A stretch of 64,000 nucleotides of DNA. Origin: Paenibacillus tritici. Its GTDB lineage: Bacteria > Bacillota > Bacilli > Paenibacillales > Paenibacillaceae. How positions within the stretch are numbered: position 1 is the first letter of the stretch; each line of letters starts with the position of its first letter. The stretch covers positions 124,001 through 188,000 of the forward strand of contig NZ_JABMKX010000010.1 of assembly GCF_013204885.1 (NCBI RefSeq), written 5' to 3'. The notes beneath the pieces are model-generated. The model saw nothing but the letters and a program-made list of their open reading frames with translations, had not been told where the DNA came from and ran no database searches. The position numbers and the translations under genes are program-made. This document shows positions 26,556 through 33,607 of the stretch, piece after piece.

Positions 26556-26779
26556 TCTTCTTCTCCTTTGAATAGAAAGTAAGCTACAGGTCCAAGAAAA
26601 TTGCCAAGGAGTATAATCAGTGACCATATCCACTTATTTCCGAAGCGAAACCGGGTTCGTCTGCTCATATCTACGAACGCGACGATCCACAACACAAGCT
26701 GAAGAACTATGAGTGGCGATAACATCAGCCAGAATTTCGAATCCACATTCTCCCCGATTGTAAATGTACCAAATTCCAT
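26552..26779 (-). CDS. yxlE: Small PLDc_N-type membrane protein (YxlE-like)
   Basis: A 75-residue protein with two membrane helices (LMLSPLIVLQLVLWIVAFVDM and WSLIILLGNFLGPVAYFLF) and the short PLDc_N signature NKWIWSLIILLGNFLGPVAY-F. B. subtilis YxlE has the same architecture and stands directly before the ABC ATPase in the sigY operon. YxlE is thought to help restrain SigY. ATG is preceded by AAGGGGAT, and the stop overlaps the next start. Confidence 0.8.
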   Translation of the reverse strand: MEFGTFTIGENVDSKFWLMLSPLIVLQLVLWIVAFVDMSRRTRFRFGNKWIWSLIILLGNFLGPVAYFLFKGEEE

Positions 26780-26803
26780 ACTCCCACATCCCCTTGTAGA
26801 CTA

Positions 26804-27184
26804 TTATTCCACCTTGAATGCAACCTCGAAGCTTCCTTTGGCTTCTTCACCCTTAATTTCAATCCGGTATTTCCCATCCTTGTCGGCAGCTACCTTCTCG
26901 GTTCCGGATTCATTGGTTCCCAGTTCAGTAAGCACCGTATTGTCCGGGCCATACAACTTCATAGACAGTTGCCCCTCTTCCACCTTGGAACTGTAATCCA
27001 TGCTGATGGTTTCGCCGCTTTTCATGCTCAGCTTCTTCTCCTCCGTACCCGTAAAAAGCTTGTAGGATGCACTTATCTTACTCTTGGTACTGGACCCGAC
27101 GAACATTAATCTCTTATCGCAGGCTGTCAGCAACATAGAAGCCGTTAATACTACAATCCCCAGTGTGATCCATTTCTTGTGCAT
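26804..27184 (-). CDS. Small lipoprotein of the SigY-like operon
   Basis: A 126-residue predicted lipoprotein with signal helix WITLGIVVLTASMLL and lipobox LLTACDK. The mature part is hydrophilic and beta-rich. The phrases SMDYSSKVEEGQLSMKLYGP and DKDGKYRIEIKGEEAKGSFEVAF resemble a small jelly-roll domain seen in other Firmicute lipoproteins. I know no counterpart in the B. subtilis sigY operon, so this looks like an added member. ATG 27184 has GGGGAG eleven bases upstream. It sits between two membrane-protein genes in the same orientation. It may sense envelope stress, but that is conjecture. Confidence 0.7.
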   Translation of the reverse strand: MHKKWITLGIVVLTASMLLTACDKRLMFVGSSTKSKISASYKLFTGTEEKKLSMKSGETISMDYSSKVEEGQLSMKLYGPDNTVLTELGTNESGTEKVAADKDGKYRIEIKGEEAKGSFEVAFKVE

Positions 27185-27204
27185 AATCTTCAGCACTCCC
27201 CGGT

Positions 27205-27579
27205 TTAGATTAGATGCCCGCAGTGCGGACATTGGATACCCTTAACTTCATCAGACGCTGTGTGAATGTGATGCTGTTTTCTGGCCAGGAGGTAGAGGAT
27301 CAGGCCGATGAAGTTAGGAATATAGATGACCGCAGTCATCCATAACCAGGCATTCATCCTCCGCCGTGAAGCGTCCTTGTAAATGAATACTGCAATTAGA
27401 ATATTGAGGCTCAGGAACAGCAAGGCCAGCAGGCTCATCACGATAAGCCAGGTCCGATTCTCCTCCAGAAACTCATCCATATAAGGACTTATGCCATATC
27501 CCAGTGCAATGCAGCTGAACAGAATGATTAGCGTAAGCGCCCAAAACACGAATTTCTCAACGGTTAGGTGAACTTTCAT
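27205..27579 (-). CDS. Small membrane protein with C-terminal zinc-ribbon half (YxlD-position)
   Basis: A 124-residue protein with three membrane helices (FWALTLIILFSCIALGYGI, WLIVMSLLALLFLSLNILIAVFIY and WLWMTAVIYIPNFIGLILYLL) and a short tail ending GIQCPHCGHLI, which looks like half of a zinc ribbon. It occupies the place of YxlD, a negative regulator of SigY in B. subtilis, but I see only positional and topological similarity. It overlaps the preceding gene by 23 bases, with GGGGGAGG before its ATG. Confidence 0.68.
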   Translation of the reverse strand: MKVHLTVEKFVFWALTLIILFSCIALGYGISPYMDEFLEENRTWLIVMSLLALLFLSLNILIAVFIYKDASRRRMNAWLWMTAVIYIPNFIGLILYLLARKQHHIHTASDEVKGIQCPHCGHLI

Positions 27580-27877
27580 AAGATCCTCCCCCGCTTCCCA
27601 TAGTACGGTACATTACTAAGGCTGCTGCAATCATTGGAAGTAGGATGAACAGCAGCCCCATGCTGATTTTCCATTGCAGGGCAGCCGGACCGGCCAGGAA
27701 ACATATGCCTGACAGGACTAGAATTAGCCATTGCAGGCTCATTAACCCGGCAAGCATTCTTATCCTCCCGCGCCCATGTATCCGCTGAATCGTATTAGAG
27801 ACAAGCTCTGGCGATGGTGTGACAGATATATTGAAATATTCCGTCAGCAGTTGGTCTTCGTCTCTGGGCTCCTTCAA
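27557..27877 (-). CDS. Putative anti-sigma membrane protein (YxlC-position)
   Basis: A 106-residue protein with an acidic N-terminal segment (EPRDEDQLLTEYFNISVTPS) followed by two membrane helices (MLAGLMSLQWLILVLSGICFLA and MGLLFILLPMIAAALVMY). YxlC, directly after sigY in B. subtilis, has this plan and acts as an anti-sigma component. The start is TTG immediately after the sigma-factor TAA, with GGAG nine bases before it inside the sigma gene. The two proteins are therefore likely made in fixed ratio, as expected for a sigma/anti-sigma pair. Confidence 0.7.
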   Translation of the reverse strand: MKEPRDEDQLLTEYFNISVTPSPELVSNTIQRIHGRGRIRMLAGLMSLQWLILVLSGICFLAGPAALQWKISMGLLFILLPMIAAALVMYRTMGSGGGSYESSPNR

Positions 27878-28432
27878 TTATTTCATCTCCTTCATTAGAT
27901 TGTGCAGCAGCTTCTTCCCTTGATTCAATCTGGATTTGACAGTTCCGATGGGAACACCAAGTACCTCCGCAATGCCCTCATAGCTGAACTCCTCATAGTA
28001 ATACAACACTAAGGGCGCAAGATAACGTTTGGGCAGACTCCGCAGGCATTCCTCAAGTAACCGGTGCTCCTCATTTCGCAGCAGCTTCTCTTCTGCCGAA
28101 GAAGCCGGGTCTCTGATCTGAATAAGCTCAGCATCTGAGGACAACCATGTCCAAAGGGCATATACACTTTTCCACTTCCGGTAGTGATCGCGGTACATAT
28201 TAAAGGCCACCTGGAAAAGCCAAGGCTTAAAGGGACGCTGTGCATCATACTTCTCCAGCTTGCGGACCACCCGAACCCATACCTCCTGGAACAGATCCTC
28301 CGCATCCTGTCGGTTCAGTGTAAGGTGGCGGCAGAACCGGTACAAATCATCCCTATACCTGACAATGAGAAGCTCAAGATGCTCCTGCTGACCGGACTTG
28401 CATCCTTCAACAAGCTGTTTGTCGGTCATCAT
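27878..28432 (-). CDS. sigY: ECF sigma factor, SigY-like
   Basis: A 184-residue extracytoplasmic-function sigma factor. Region 2 includes RYRDDLYRFCRHLTLNRQDAEDLFQEVWVRVVRKL, which binds core polymerase and melts the -10 element. Region 4 (YEEFSYEGIAEVLGVPIGTVKSRLNQGKKLL) recognises the -35 element. The following genes reproduce the B. subtilis sigY-yxlCDEFG order with one insertion. An ECF-type promoter (CGAAC, 16 bases, CGTA) lies just upstream, consistent with self-activation. B. subtilis SigY has been linked to nitrogen starvation and prophage maintenance, and the function here is unknown. Confidence 0.88.
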   Translation of the reverse strand: MMTDKQLVEGCKSGQQEHLELLIVRYRDDLYRFCRHLTLNRQDAEDLFQEVWVRVVRKLEKYDAQRPFKPWLFQVAFNMYRDHYRKWKSVYALWTWLSSDAELIQIRDPASSAEEKLLRNEEHRLLEECLRSLPKRYLAPLVLYYYEEFSYEGIAEVLGVPIGTVKSRLNQGKKLLHNLMKEMK

Positions 28433-28461
28433 CTGTTCTCCGCCACCCTTTCAATCTACAT

Positions 28462-28486
28462 TACGAAGTGATTTCAATATTGTTCG
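28462..28486 (-). promoter_or_regulatory. ECF-type promoter of the SigY-like operon
   Basis: On the minus strand CGAAC is followed, after a 16-base spacer counted from GAAC, by CGTAAT, about 30 bases before the sigma-factor start codon. This matches the GAAC / CGT pattern of Bacillus ECF promoters and suggests autoregulation. Confidence 0.65.
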
Positions 28487-28495
28487 GAATTTCAC

Positions 28496-28531
28496 AAAAA
28501 AACCAACCAGGCCCTTACGGCCTAATTGGTT
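28496..28531 (-). terminator. Terminator of the WYL-domain regulator gene
   Basis: AACCAACCAGGCC and GGCCTAATTGGTT pair across CTTAC with a two-base internal mismatch. A run of seven T residues follows on the minus strand. It separates the upstream WYL regulator transcript from the sigma operon promoter. Confidence 0.85.
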
Positions 28532-28621
28532 ATTTGACCTACCGACAACGTCTCTCCCTCTTTTGTTTAAATTGAACGAAGGTCAAATGCCCGGTTAGAA
28601 AAGTATTTTAGAGGACGATAA

Positions 28622-29587
28622 TCATTTGTATAGCGACAGCCATTTCTCAAGCTGATGTCTCAGCACATCCCGGTAATACTCCGGCTCCATAATCTCAGCT
28701 TCTTCCTTGTATTTCATAATCCAGTGGACGAAGCCGATATCCTGTTCCACAGCGACCTTGAAGTGCAGGCTGCGGTTCTGGCGGTCCACCCTGCTCGGCT
28801 TCACGAACATCTCTTCATGCTTCAGCTGTTCCATCATGCGCTGTGAGAATTTGACCCGGAATTCAACCTGCAGGCTATCCTGCTCGAGGGACCACTTCTG
28901 CTCCATGAAGGACTGCAGATCAAATTGATCCTTGGAGAACCATCGGTCCAGCGGATTCACACTGGAAAAACCGTTAATATGAAAGGTGCGGATAATTCCG
29001 AAGCGGTGACAAAAACCAATCAGGTGAAAACGATTCTCGAGCGGGACCAGGCAATAGGGATCAATTCGGATACCTTTTTCTTCGTATGCGTTCTCCCTGT
29101 AGTCGGCCTGTATGCTTCTCTGCTTCATAACGGCATCCAGAATGTCAGTCAGAAAGAATGGCTGATCTCCCTGAGATCCGTTCTTCTCCACCCAATGCTG
29201 TCCGGCTTCCTTTTTAGTACGTTCCATTGTTTCTTCCCTTTCTGCCTTTTGCTTATAATCAGCGGCCATCACTTTCTCATATGCATCCTCGAAGCTGGGG
29301 GGCAGTAAAGGCTTGATATCCGTCATAATACTGCGCAACTGTGAAAAGGCCTCTTCTTCCTCTTCTGACCAATCCAGGGGGTACAATGCGAAATTCCCGA
29401 TAAAAGCATACCCTTTACCGTGCCCCATATGGGTAATGGGGATATGCATGGCACTCAGCGCATCCATATCCCGATAAATCGTTCTCTCGCTGTTGCCGCA
29501 TCGTTCCGCCAGCTCACGGGCCAGAATTCCCGGTTTGGCCTGAACTAGCGTAATGATGCGCATCAGCCTGATTAATCGGTCTGTCAT
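28622..29587 (-). CDS. YafY-type HTH/WYL-domain transcriptional regulator
   Basis: A 321-residue regulator. The N-terminal winged helix (residues 1-60, MRIITLVQAKPGILARELAERCGNSERTIYRDMDALS) is DeoR/HTH_11-like. The middle holds the WYL domain with RIDPYCLVPLENRFHLIGFCH, and a C-terminal WCX-like extension follows. WYL proteins sense diverse ligands, including nucleic acids, and control stress or defence genes in various bacteria. AAGGAG precedes the ATG. It is transcribed alone toward the sigma operon and ends at the terminator at 28.5 kb. No target is obvious. Confidence 0.88.
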   Translation of the reverse strand: MTDRLIRLMRIITLVQAKPGILARELAERCGNSERTIYRDMDALSAMHIPITHMGHGKGYAFIGNFALYPLDWSEEEEEAFSQLRSIMTDIKPLLPPSFEDAYEKVMAADYKQKAEREETMERTKKEAGQHWVEKNGSQGDQPFFLTDILDAVMKQRSIQADYRENAYEEKGIRIDPYCLVPLENRFHLIGFCHRFGIIRTFHINGFSSVNPLDRWFSKDQFDLQSFMEQKWSLEQDSLQVEFRVKFSQRMMEQLKHEEMFVKPSRVDRQNRSLHFKVAVEQDIGFVHWIMKYKEEAEIMEPEYYRDVLRHQLEKWLSLYK

Positions 29588-29819
29588 ATTCAGTTCTCCT
29601 TGACTTATGGTAAAATAGACCCATTATTTTTAAATAAATTAGTTATATATATCTATAACCAAGGATGTAATAACCGAGATAAGAAAATATAATAGAACTA
29701 TTTTACTATATTACCACATTTATATATTACGCAATTTGTTATCTGTTCCGGGAGTGAGATTCTTAGTTTGAGTCCTATGTATAAGTAATGCCTATTATAT
29801 CTACGCAGCGTTCCTGTAA

Positions 29820-30503
29820 TTATCTCATCCCCGTCCTGCTCCATGGCAGATTCTCCACCTCCAGCTTTTTATACAGTGTCTCCGCTTCCTTAAGGAGCTG
29901 CATATCACCGGAGCGCGCGGCCATCAGCAGCAGTTGGTCGGCCTGTCTGCGCAGCTTGTCAGAGGGTACATCCGGCTTGTTCCTGATCCGGGCCTCCCCG
30001 GCTTCCGCCAGCAGCGCCGCTGTGTGCAGCAGCTCCAGATGCTTCTCTACATGGAAGCAGCAGCGGGAGCCCAGCAGGTCGGTATGGTGGGAATATTCAA
30101 TCCCCAGCTTCTTGAGGGGCAGCTCGCGGATTCGTTCCACTGAAGGCTGCTTGAACTGCCACTGCAGCCACAGGGCTTCATGGATGCCTGCAGGCATCCC
30201 CTTCATCATAAATTCCAGGGCGATGTACCTGCGCTGTCCGGAATGGATTTTGCCAAGCTTCAGGAGTAGTGACCGTCCCTCTCCTTCTTCTGCACTACAA
30301 CCGTAACATCCTGTTATTTTGACATGGCTTTCCAGCCACACTCTCAGCTCAATATCCCGGGCTACTACCTTGCGGCTTCTCTTGCGGAAATCCTCACCTT
30401 GGGCTACTCCTGTCCACTCCACAAGCAGAACGACTTTCTTCGCGCCGCCTGCCAAAATACGATCCTGACTCCATGTAAACAGGGTCTGAATACTTGCTTG
30501 CAT
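29820..30503 (-). CDS. Conserved-looking protein of unknown function
   Basis: I do not recognise this 227-residue protein. It is soluble, without signal peptide or membrane helix. The middle section (LLLKLGKIHSGQRRYIALEF and the following Trp-rich segment) resembles the beta-sheet region that follows a von Willebrand A domain in some VWA proteins, but no VWA MIDAS motif is present. The C-terminal 70 residues are helical and charged, with LLAEAGEARIRNKPDVPSDK. The start ATG 30503 has AAGAGGTGG upstream, and an earlier in-frame start has none. It lies between the WYL regulator and an M50-like peptidase gene, all on the minus strand. The 230 bases downstream are AT-rich and empty. Confidence 0.55.
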   Translation of the reverse strand: MQASIQTLFTWSQDRILAGGAKKVVLLVEWTGVAQGEDFRKRSRKVVARDIELRVWLESHVKITGCYGCSAEEGEGRSLLLKLGKIHSGQRRYIALEFMMKGMPAGIHEALWLQWQFKQPSVERIRELPLKKLGIEYSHHTDLLGSRCCFHVEKHLELLHTAALLAEAGEARIRNKPDVPSDKLRRQADQLLLMAARSGDMQLLKEAETLYKKLEVENLPWSRTGMR

Positions 30504-30601
30504 ATTTCCACCTCTTTCTTTTTTTGGGTCTTCTATTAATGTACCAATATTGGCGGACAACTCCTTGTCATGGAATGTATGTTCGGTCCTATAATATCGA
30601 C

Positions 30602-30640
30602 AAAAAAAGAGCCAACCTCCCCCTAAAGGGGATTGCCTCT
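30602..30640 (-). terminator. Terminator of the M50-like peptidase gene
   Basis: AGAGCCAACCTCCCC and GGGGATTGCCTCT form a long, slightly imperfect stem with a CTAAA loop. On the minus strand seven T residues follow. It lies about 50 bases beyond the peptidase stop. Confidence 0.85.
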
Positions 30641-30690
30641 TTGCGAAAGTCTATTCTTTTGTCAAATTATGACGAACAAAATGTTGCGCA

Positions 30691-31377
30691 TTATAATCTT
30701 CTTGCCCGCCTGCCGGCTTGCTCCTTCCTGAAGAACAGCCCCAGCGCCCAGGTTGCGCACAGCAGCGCGAAGAGAAAAAACAGCAGGGACCACAGGACCG
30801 CCGGTAATGGGGTCAACCGGGCAAGGTTCGCTGCATCCCCTGCACGGGAGGGGGTCAGAATGGAAGCAGAGACCAGGAATAACGTACCCATTACAGATTC
30901 TTCCAGAGTCAGAAACGCCAGAAATAAGTAATAATATTTGCTGACCTTCGGCCAGAGGAACAGCATGGCAGCATTCAATAGAATGAATCCGCTCAGCCAG
31001 AGCATCCCGAAGCCGCCCCGCACATACAGCACAAGCATGATCAGCGCTACGAGACTGGCCAGGATCAGCCCCCATTGCCGCTTGTCTCTACTATATAAGT
31101 AGAACAGCAGCACTGCGAACAGTGAAGCCAGAGGATATCCCGCCAGCGACACCAGTATCGCCTTGCCCCCGGCTGCAATTGCTGAATAGGTTACACCGCT
31201 ATGATCGGAATACAGCTCGATGCGCAGCACATTTCCGGAGAGCAGCAGGGTCATCAGGGCATGGCCGAACTCATGGAACATCGTATCCAGATTACGGAAT
31301 AAGGAGGAGAACGGAATAAACCGGGTCAATAGGGCGGAGCCCGCCAGGATCAGCAGTGTTTTGAGCCATCTATTCAT
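30691..31377 (-). CDS. M50-like integral membrane metallopeptidase
   Basis: A 228-residue membrane protein with about six helices. The second segment carries FHEFGHAL, the HExxH-type zinc site of M50 site-2-protease relatives (here H-E-F-G-H). A later ALAGYPLASL-like stretch reads VSLAGYPLASLFAVLLFYLY. The M50B family of YqeZ/SpoIVFB relatives cleaves substrates within the membrane, and this member lacks PDZ or CBS domains. I favour ATG 31377, which has AAAGGGG upstream. An ATG at 31401 would add eight residues. No partner gene is adjacent, so the substrate is unknown. Confidence 0.75.
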   Translation of the reverse strand: MNRWLKTLLILAGSALLTRFIPFSSLFRNLDTMFHEFGHALMTLLLSGNVLRIELYSDHSGVTYSAIAAGGKAILVSLAGYPLASLFAVLLFYLYSRDKRQWGLILASLVALIMLVLYVRGGFGMLWLSGFILLNAAMLFLWPKVSKYYYLFLAFLTLEESVMGTLFLVSASILTPSRAGDAANLARLTPLPAVLWSLLFFLFALLCATWALGLFFRKEQAGRRARRL

Positions 31378-31585
31378 AAGTAACAGCCCCTTTCCGTTCA
31401 CAGTATACGTTAATTTGCACCGACACTCAATATAACAGAAACCATCACTGCCTGTACGCTGTATTACTTCTATGGTTCTCTCTATGGGCAGTACGGGTAA
31501 TTATGCCTACAGCACGTGTTGTCCAAACGGCAGGCAGCTATGATAAAATAGGAAGACAACTAGCTATACAGGTGGTGATCTGCTA

Positions 31586-32074
31586 ATGAAAAGACGGTTA
31601 ACAGGAGTTATGCTGAAGCTGCTGGGTTCCTCCCTGCTGCTGCTCGGCATTACCTTCACTTTCGATATGCCTCAGGCCAAGGCCAATTATCTCAATGACA
31701 TATACAACGGATTACAGAGCTTCTCAGAGCTTCCGGGAGAAGTCACCAAGCTGCAGGAGAGCTACCAGAAGACTGCGGAGGAGCTTCAGCAGACGAAGGA
31801 GGATCTGGGTGAAGCCAAGGACCAGCTGACGGACAGCCTGCAGCAGATGCAGACGTATCAGGCCCAGAATGCTGCCCTGCAGGAGCAGAACCGCCAGCTC
31901 AGCCAGGTCGTCGATGAGCTGAAGAACGACCGGACGGCGAGGGAGAATTACTTCAACCGGATTAAGGTGACGGTCATCGCCGGACTCGCCCTGGTCCTGG
32001 GGTACTTCCTGCTGATCCGGCTGCTGCGCTTCACAATGCGCCACCGTTCCAGAAAGAGTGACCGGCTGCGTTAA
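31586..32074 (+). CDS. Coiled-coil protein with signal peptide and C-terminal membrane helix
   Basis: A 162-residue protein of unknown function. It opens with a signal-like helix (MLKLLGSSLLLLGITFTFDM) ending near AKANY. Residues 45-120 form a Gln/Glu/Leu-rich coiled coil (TKLQESYQKTAEELQQTKED and onward). A single membrane helix (VTVIAGLALVLGYFLLIRLL) and a short basic tail follow. It is therefore probably held in the membrane with the coiled coil outside. AGGTGG precedes the ATG. It is followed 57 bases later by an AIM24-family gene in the same direction, so the two may form an operon. Confidence 0.7.
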   Translation: MKRRLTGVMLKLLGSSLLLLGITFTFDMPQAKANYLNDIYNGLQSFSELPGEVTKLQESYQKTAEELQQTKEDLGEAKDQLTDSLQQMQTYQAQNAALQEQNRQLSQVVDELKNDRTARENYFNRIKVTVIAGLALVLGYFLLIRLLRFTMRHRSRKSDRLR

Positions 32075-32131
32075 GCCCGGAGCAGGCAGCGGCTGCGTAA
32101 ATACCGGCACAGCATGAAGGGAGGCTCCAAG

Positions 32132-32836
32132 ATGAACATTGATATTCAGGATGAAGGCGACAGCGGCAGCGGACAAGCTGTTGCTTTTAGCGTTGCGGAG
32201 AATGAAGAGGTCCATGTGCTGCATCCGCAGCAGATCATAGCGTATCAGGGTCCTTCATCGGGACGGGCCGACCGGTTCATGGATGTGAAGGGCATGTACC
32301 GCAAGCGGAAGCTGATCCGCTCGGACATGACCGGCCCTTGCCGGTTCACAGCCGCGCTTCCGCCCGGCTACCGGGTCAAGACGATCCAGCTCGACAGCAA
32401 AAGTGATCTGCTCTATGATTTCAGGCATCTCTTCTTCTACAGCAAAGGAGTGACGATGCAGACGAGAGTGCTGAGCATGAAAAACGCGTTGATTACCCGG
32501 GATATCGTCAAGGTCAAATTCTCCGGCCGTGGCAGCATCGGCATTCTGACAGAGGGCACGGTCTGTGAAGCCGAGCTGCATCCCTTTGACCCGCTGTATG
32601 TGGATGCCGGCAGTATTATCGCCTATCCCGAGAATGCCAAGCTTGAGCTTACGGTCTACGGCAACCATCTTGCCAGCCAGCATATGAGCTATCACTGGAA
32701 GATGACCGGTCACGGGCCGGTACTGTTCCAGGCCGGGCGCCAGAGCAGGCGCTTCGAGCGCGACAATAATGAAGACGGCATTATCAAACGGTTTCTGCGT
32801 GAAGCGCTGCCCTTTGGCGGTGTCTTTATTAAGTAG
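32132..32836 (+). CDS. AIM24-family protein
   Basis: A 234-residue protein of the AIM24/TIGR00266-like beta-barrel family, related to a yeast mitochondrial protein and common but uncharacterised in bacteria. Landmarks are VHVLHPQQIIAYQGPSSGRADRF, IVKVKFSGRGSIGILTEGTV and LYVDAGSIIAYPENAKLELTV. I start at ATG 32132 behind AAGGGAGG, and the in-frame ATG at 32114 has no ribosome site. It follows the coiled-coil membrane protein and ends at a strong bidirectional hairpin. Function unknown. Confidence 0.82.
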   Translation: MNIDIQDEGDSGSGQAVAFSVAENEEVHVLHPQQIIAYQGPSSGRADRFMDVKGMYRKRKLIRSDMTGPCRFTAALPPGYRVKTIQLDSKSDLLYDFRHLFFYSKGVTMQTRVLSMKNALITRDIVKVKFSGRGSIGILTEGTVCEAELHPFDPLYVDAGSIIAYPENAKLELTVYGNHLASQHMSYHWKMTGHGPVLFQAGRQSRRFERDNNEDGIIKRFLREALPFGGVFIK

Positions 32837-32870
32837 GCTCCCGCTGATGTACCTGTGCCATTCAACAGCA

Positions 32871-32906
32871 AAGAGCGCCCGCGTGAAGTCTAACGCGGGC
32901 GCTCTT
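32871..32906. terminator. Bidirectional terminator between AIM24-family and dps genes
   Basis: AAGAGCGCCCGCGT and ACGCGGGCGCTCTT make a perfect 14-bp stem with an 8-base loop between two convergent genes. Confidence 0.85.
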
Positions 32907-32940
32907 CTATCTGTAACTGTATGGGAGTAATCCCCGGAAT

Positions 32941-33396
32941 TTAACCCAGGTAAGCGTTCAGCATCCAGGCCGATTTCTCTACACTGGTCCGGATTCCGAT
33001 CAGCAGATCCGCCGTCGGCTGATCGCTAAGCTCCTCAGCGGCAGAGATTCCCTGCTTCAGCTCTTCAGCGATAGCAGCAAAGTCCTTAACCAGCTGTGAG
33101 ACCATCTCCTTCGCACTCTCTCCGCCGGCAGCTTCCTTCAGTCCGGAGAGCTCAAGGTATTGCGCCATGGTGGAAGCCGGTTGTCCGCCAATCGCGAGCA
33201 GCCGTTCAGCCAGCTCATCGACATACCCGGCAGCTTCATTGTACAGCTCTTCAAATTTCTCATGCAGTGTGAAGAACTGGGTTCCGCTGACGTACCAGTG
33301 GTAGTGATGCAGCTTCACTCCAAGCAAAGTCCAGTTCGCGGTCTGACGATTCAATGCAGCATGTAGTTCAGTGTGGCTCTTGACTTGTGTACTCAT
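32941..33396 (-). CDS. dps: Dps-family ferritin-like DNA-protection protein
   Basis: A 151-residue mini-ferritin that oxidises and stores iron in a dodecamer and protects DNA from peroxide. The intersubunit ferroxidase ligands are seen in the first helices: HHYHWYVSG, then LHEKFEELYNEAAGYVDELAERLLAIGG. GGGAGG precedes the ATG. A palindrome upstream may mediate stress control. It is monocistronic, ending at a shared hairpin. Confidence 0.92.
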   Translation of the reverse strand: MSTQVKSHTELHAALNRQTANWTLLGVKLHHYHWYVSGTQFFTLHEKFEELYNEAAGYVDELAERLLAIGGQPASTMAQYLELSGLKEAAGGESAKEMVSQLVKDFAAIAEELKQGISAAEELSDQPTADLLIGIRTSVEKSAWMLNAYLG

Positions 33397-33436
33397 TTTA
33401 ATAACCTCCCGGGATGTGTATTCAAATTTCGATGTA

Positions 33437-33453
33437 TTTAGACTCGATCTAAA
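33437..33453. promoter_or_regulatory. Palindrome upstream of dps (PerR- or Fur-like)
   Basis: TTTAGA and TCTAAA are separated by CTCGA, about 40 bases before the dps start. PerR boxes of Firmicutes have a comparable AT-rich dyad (TTATAATNATTATAA), but the match is loose, so the binding protein is uncertain. Confidence 0.45.
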
Positions 33454-33607
33454 TCTATATACAATTTAACATATTTTTTGATGGAATGCAATCTGGTTGT
33501 CCTCAATCTTTGATCTACTCCAGATTTTAGCATTTCTCTTAGTCATAATCCTGTTATTTCTGTCACAATCCAGTAAATACACCGCAATGATCTCCCTAGA
33601 GTACCCT

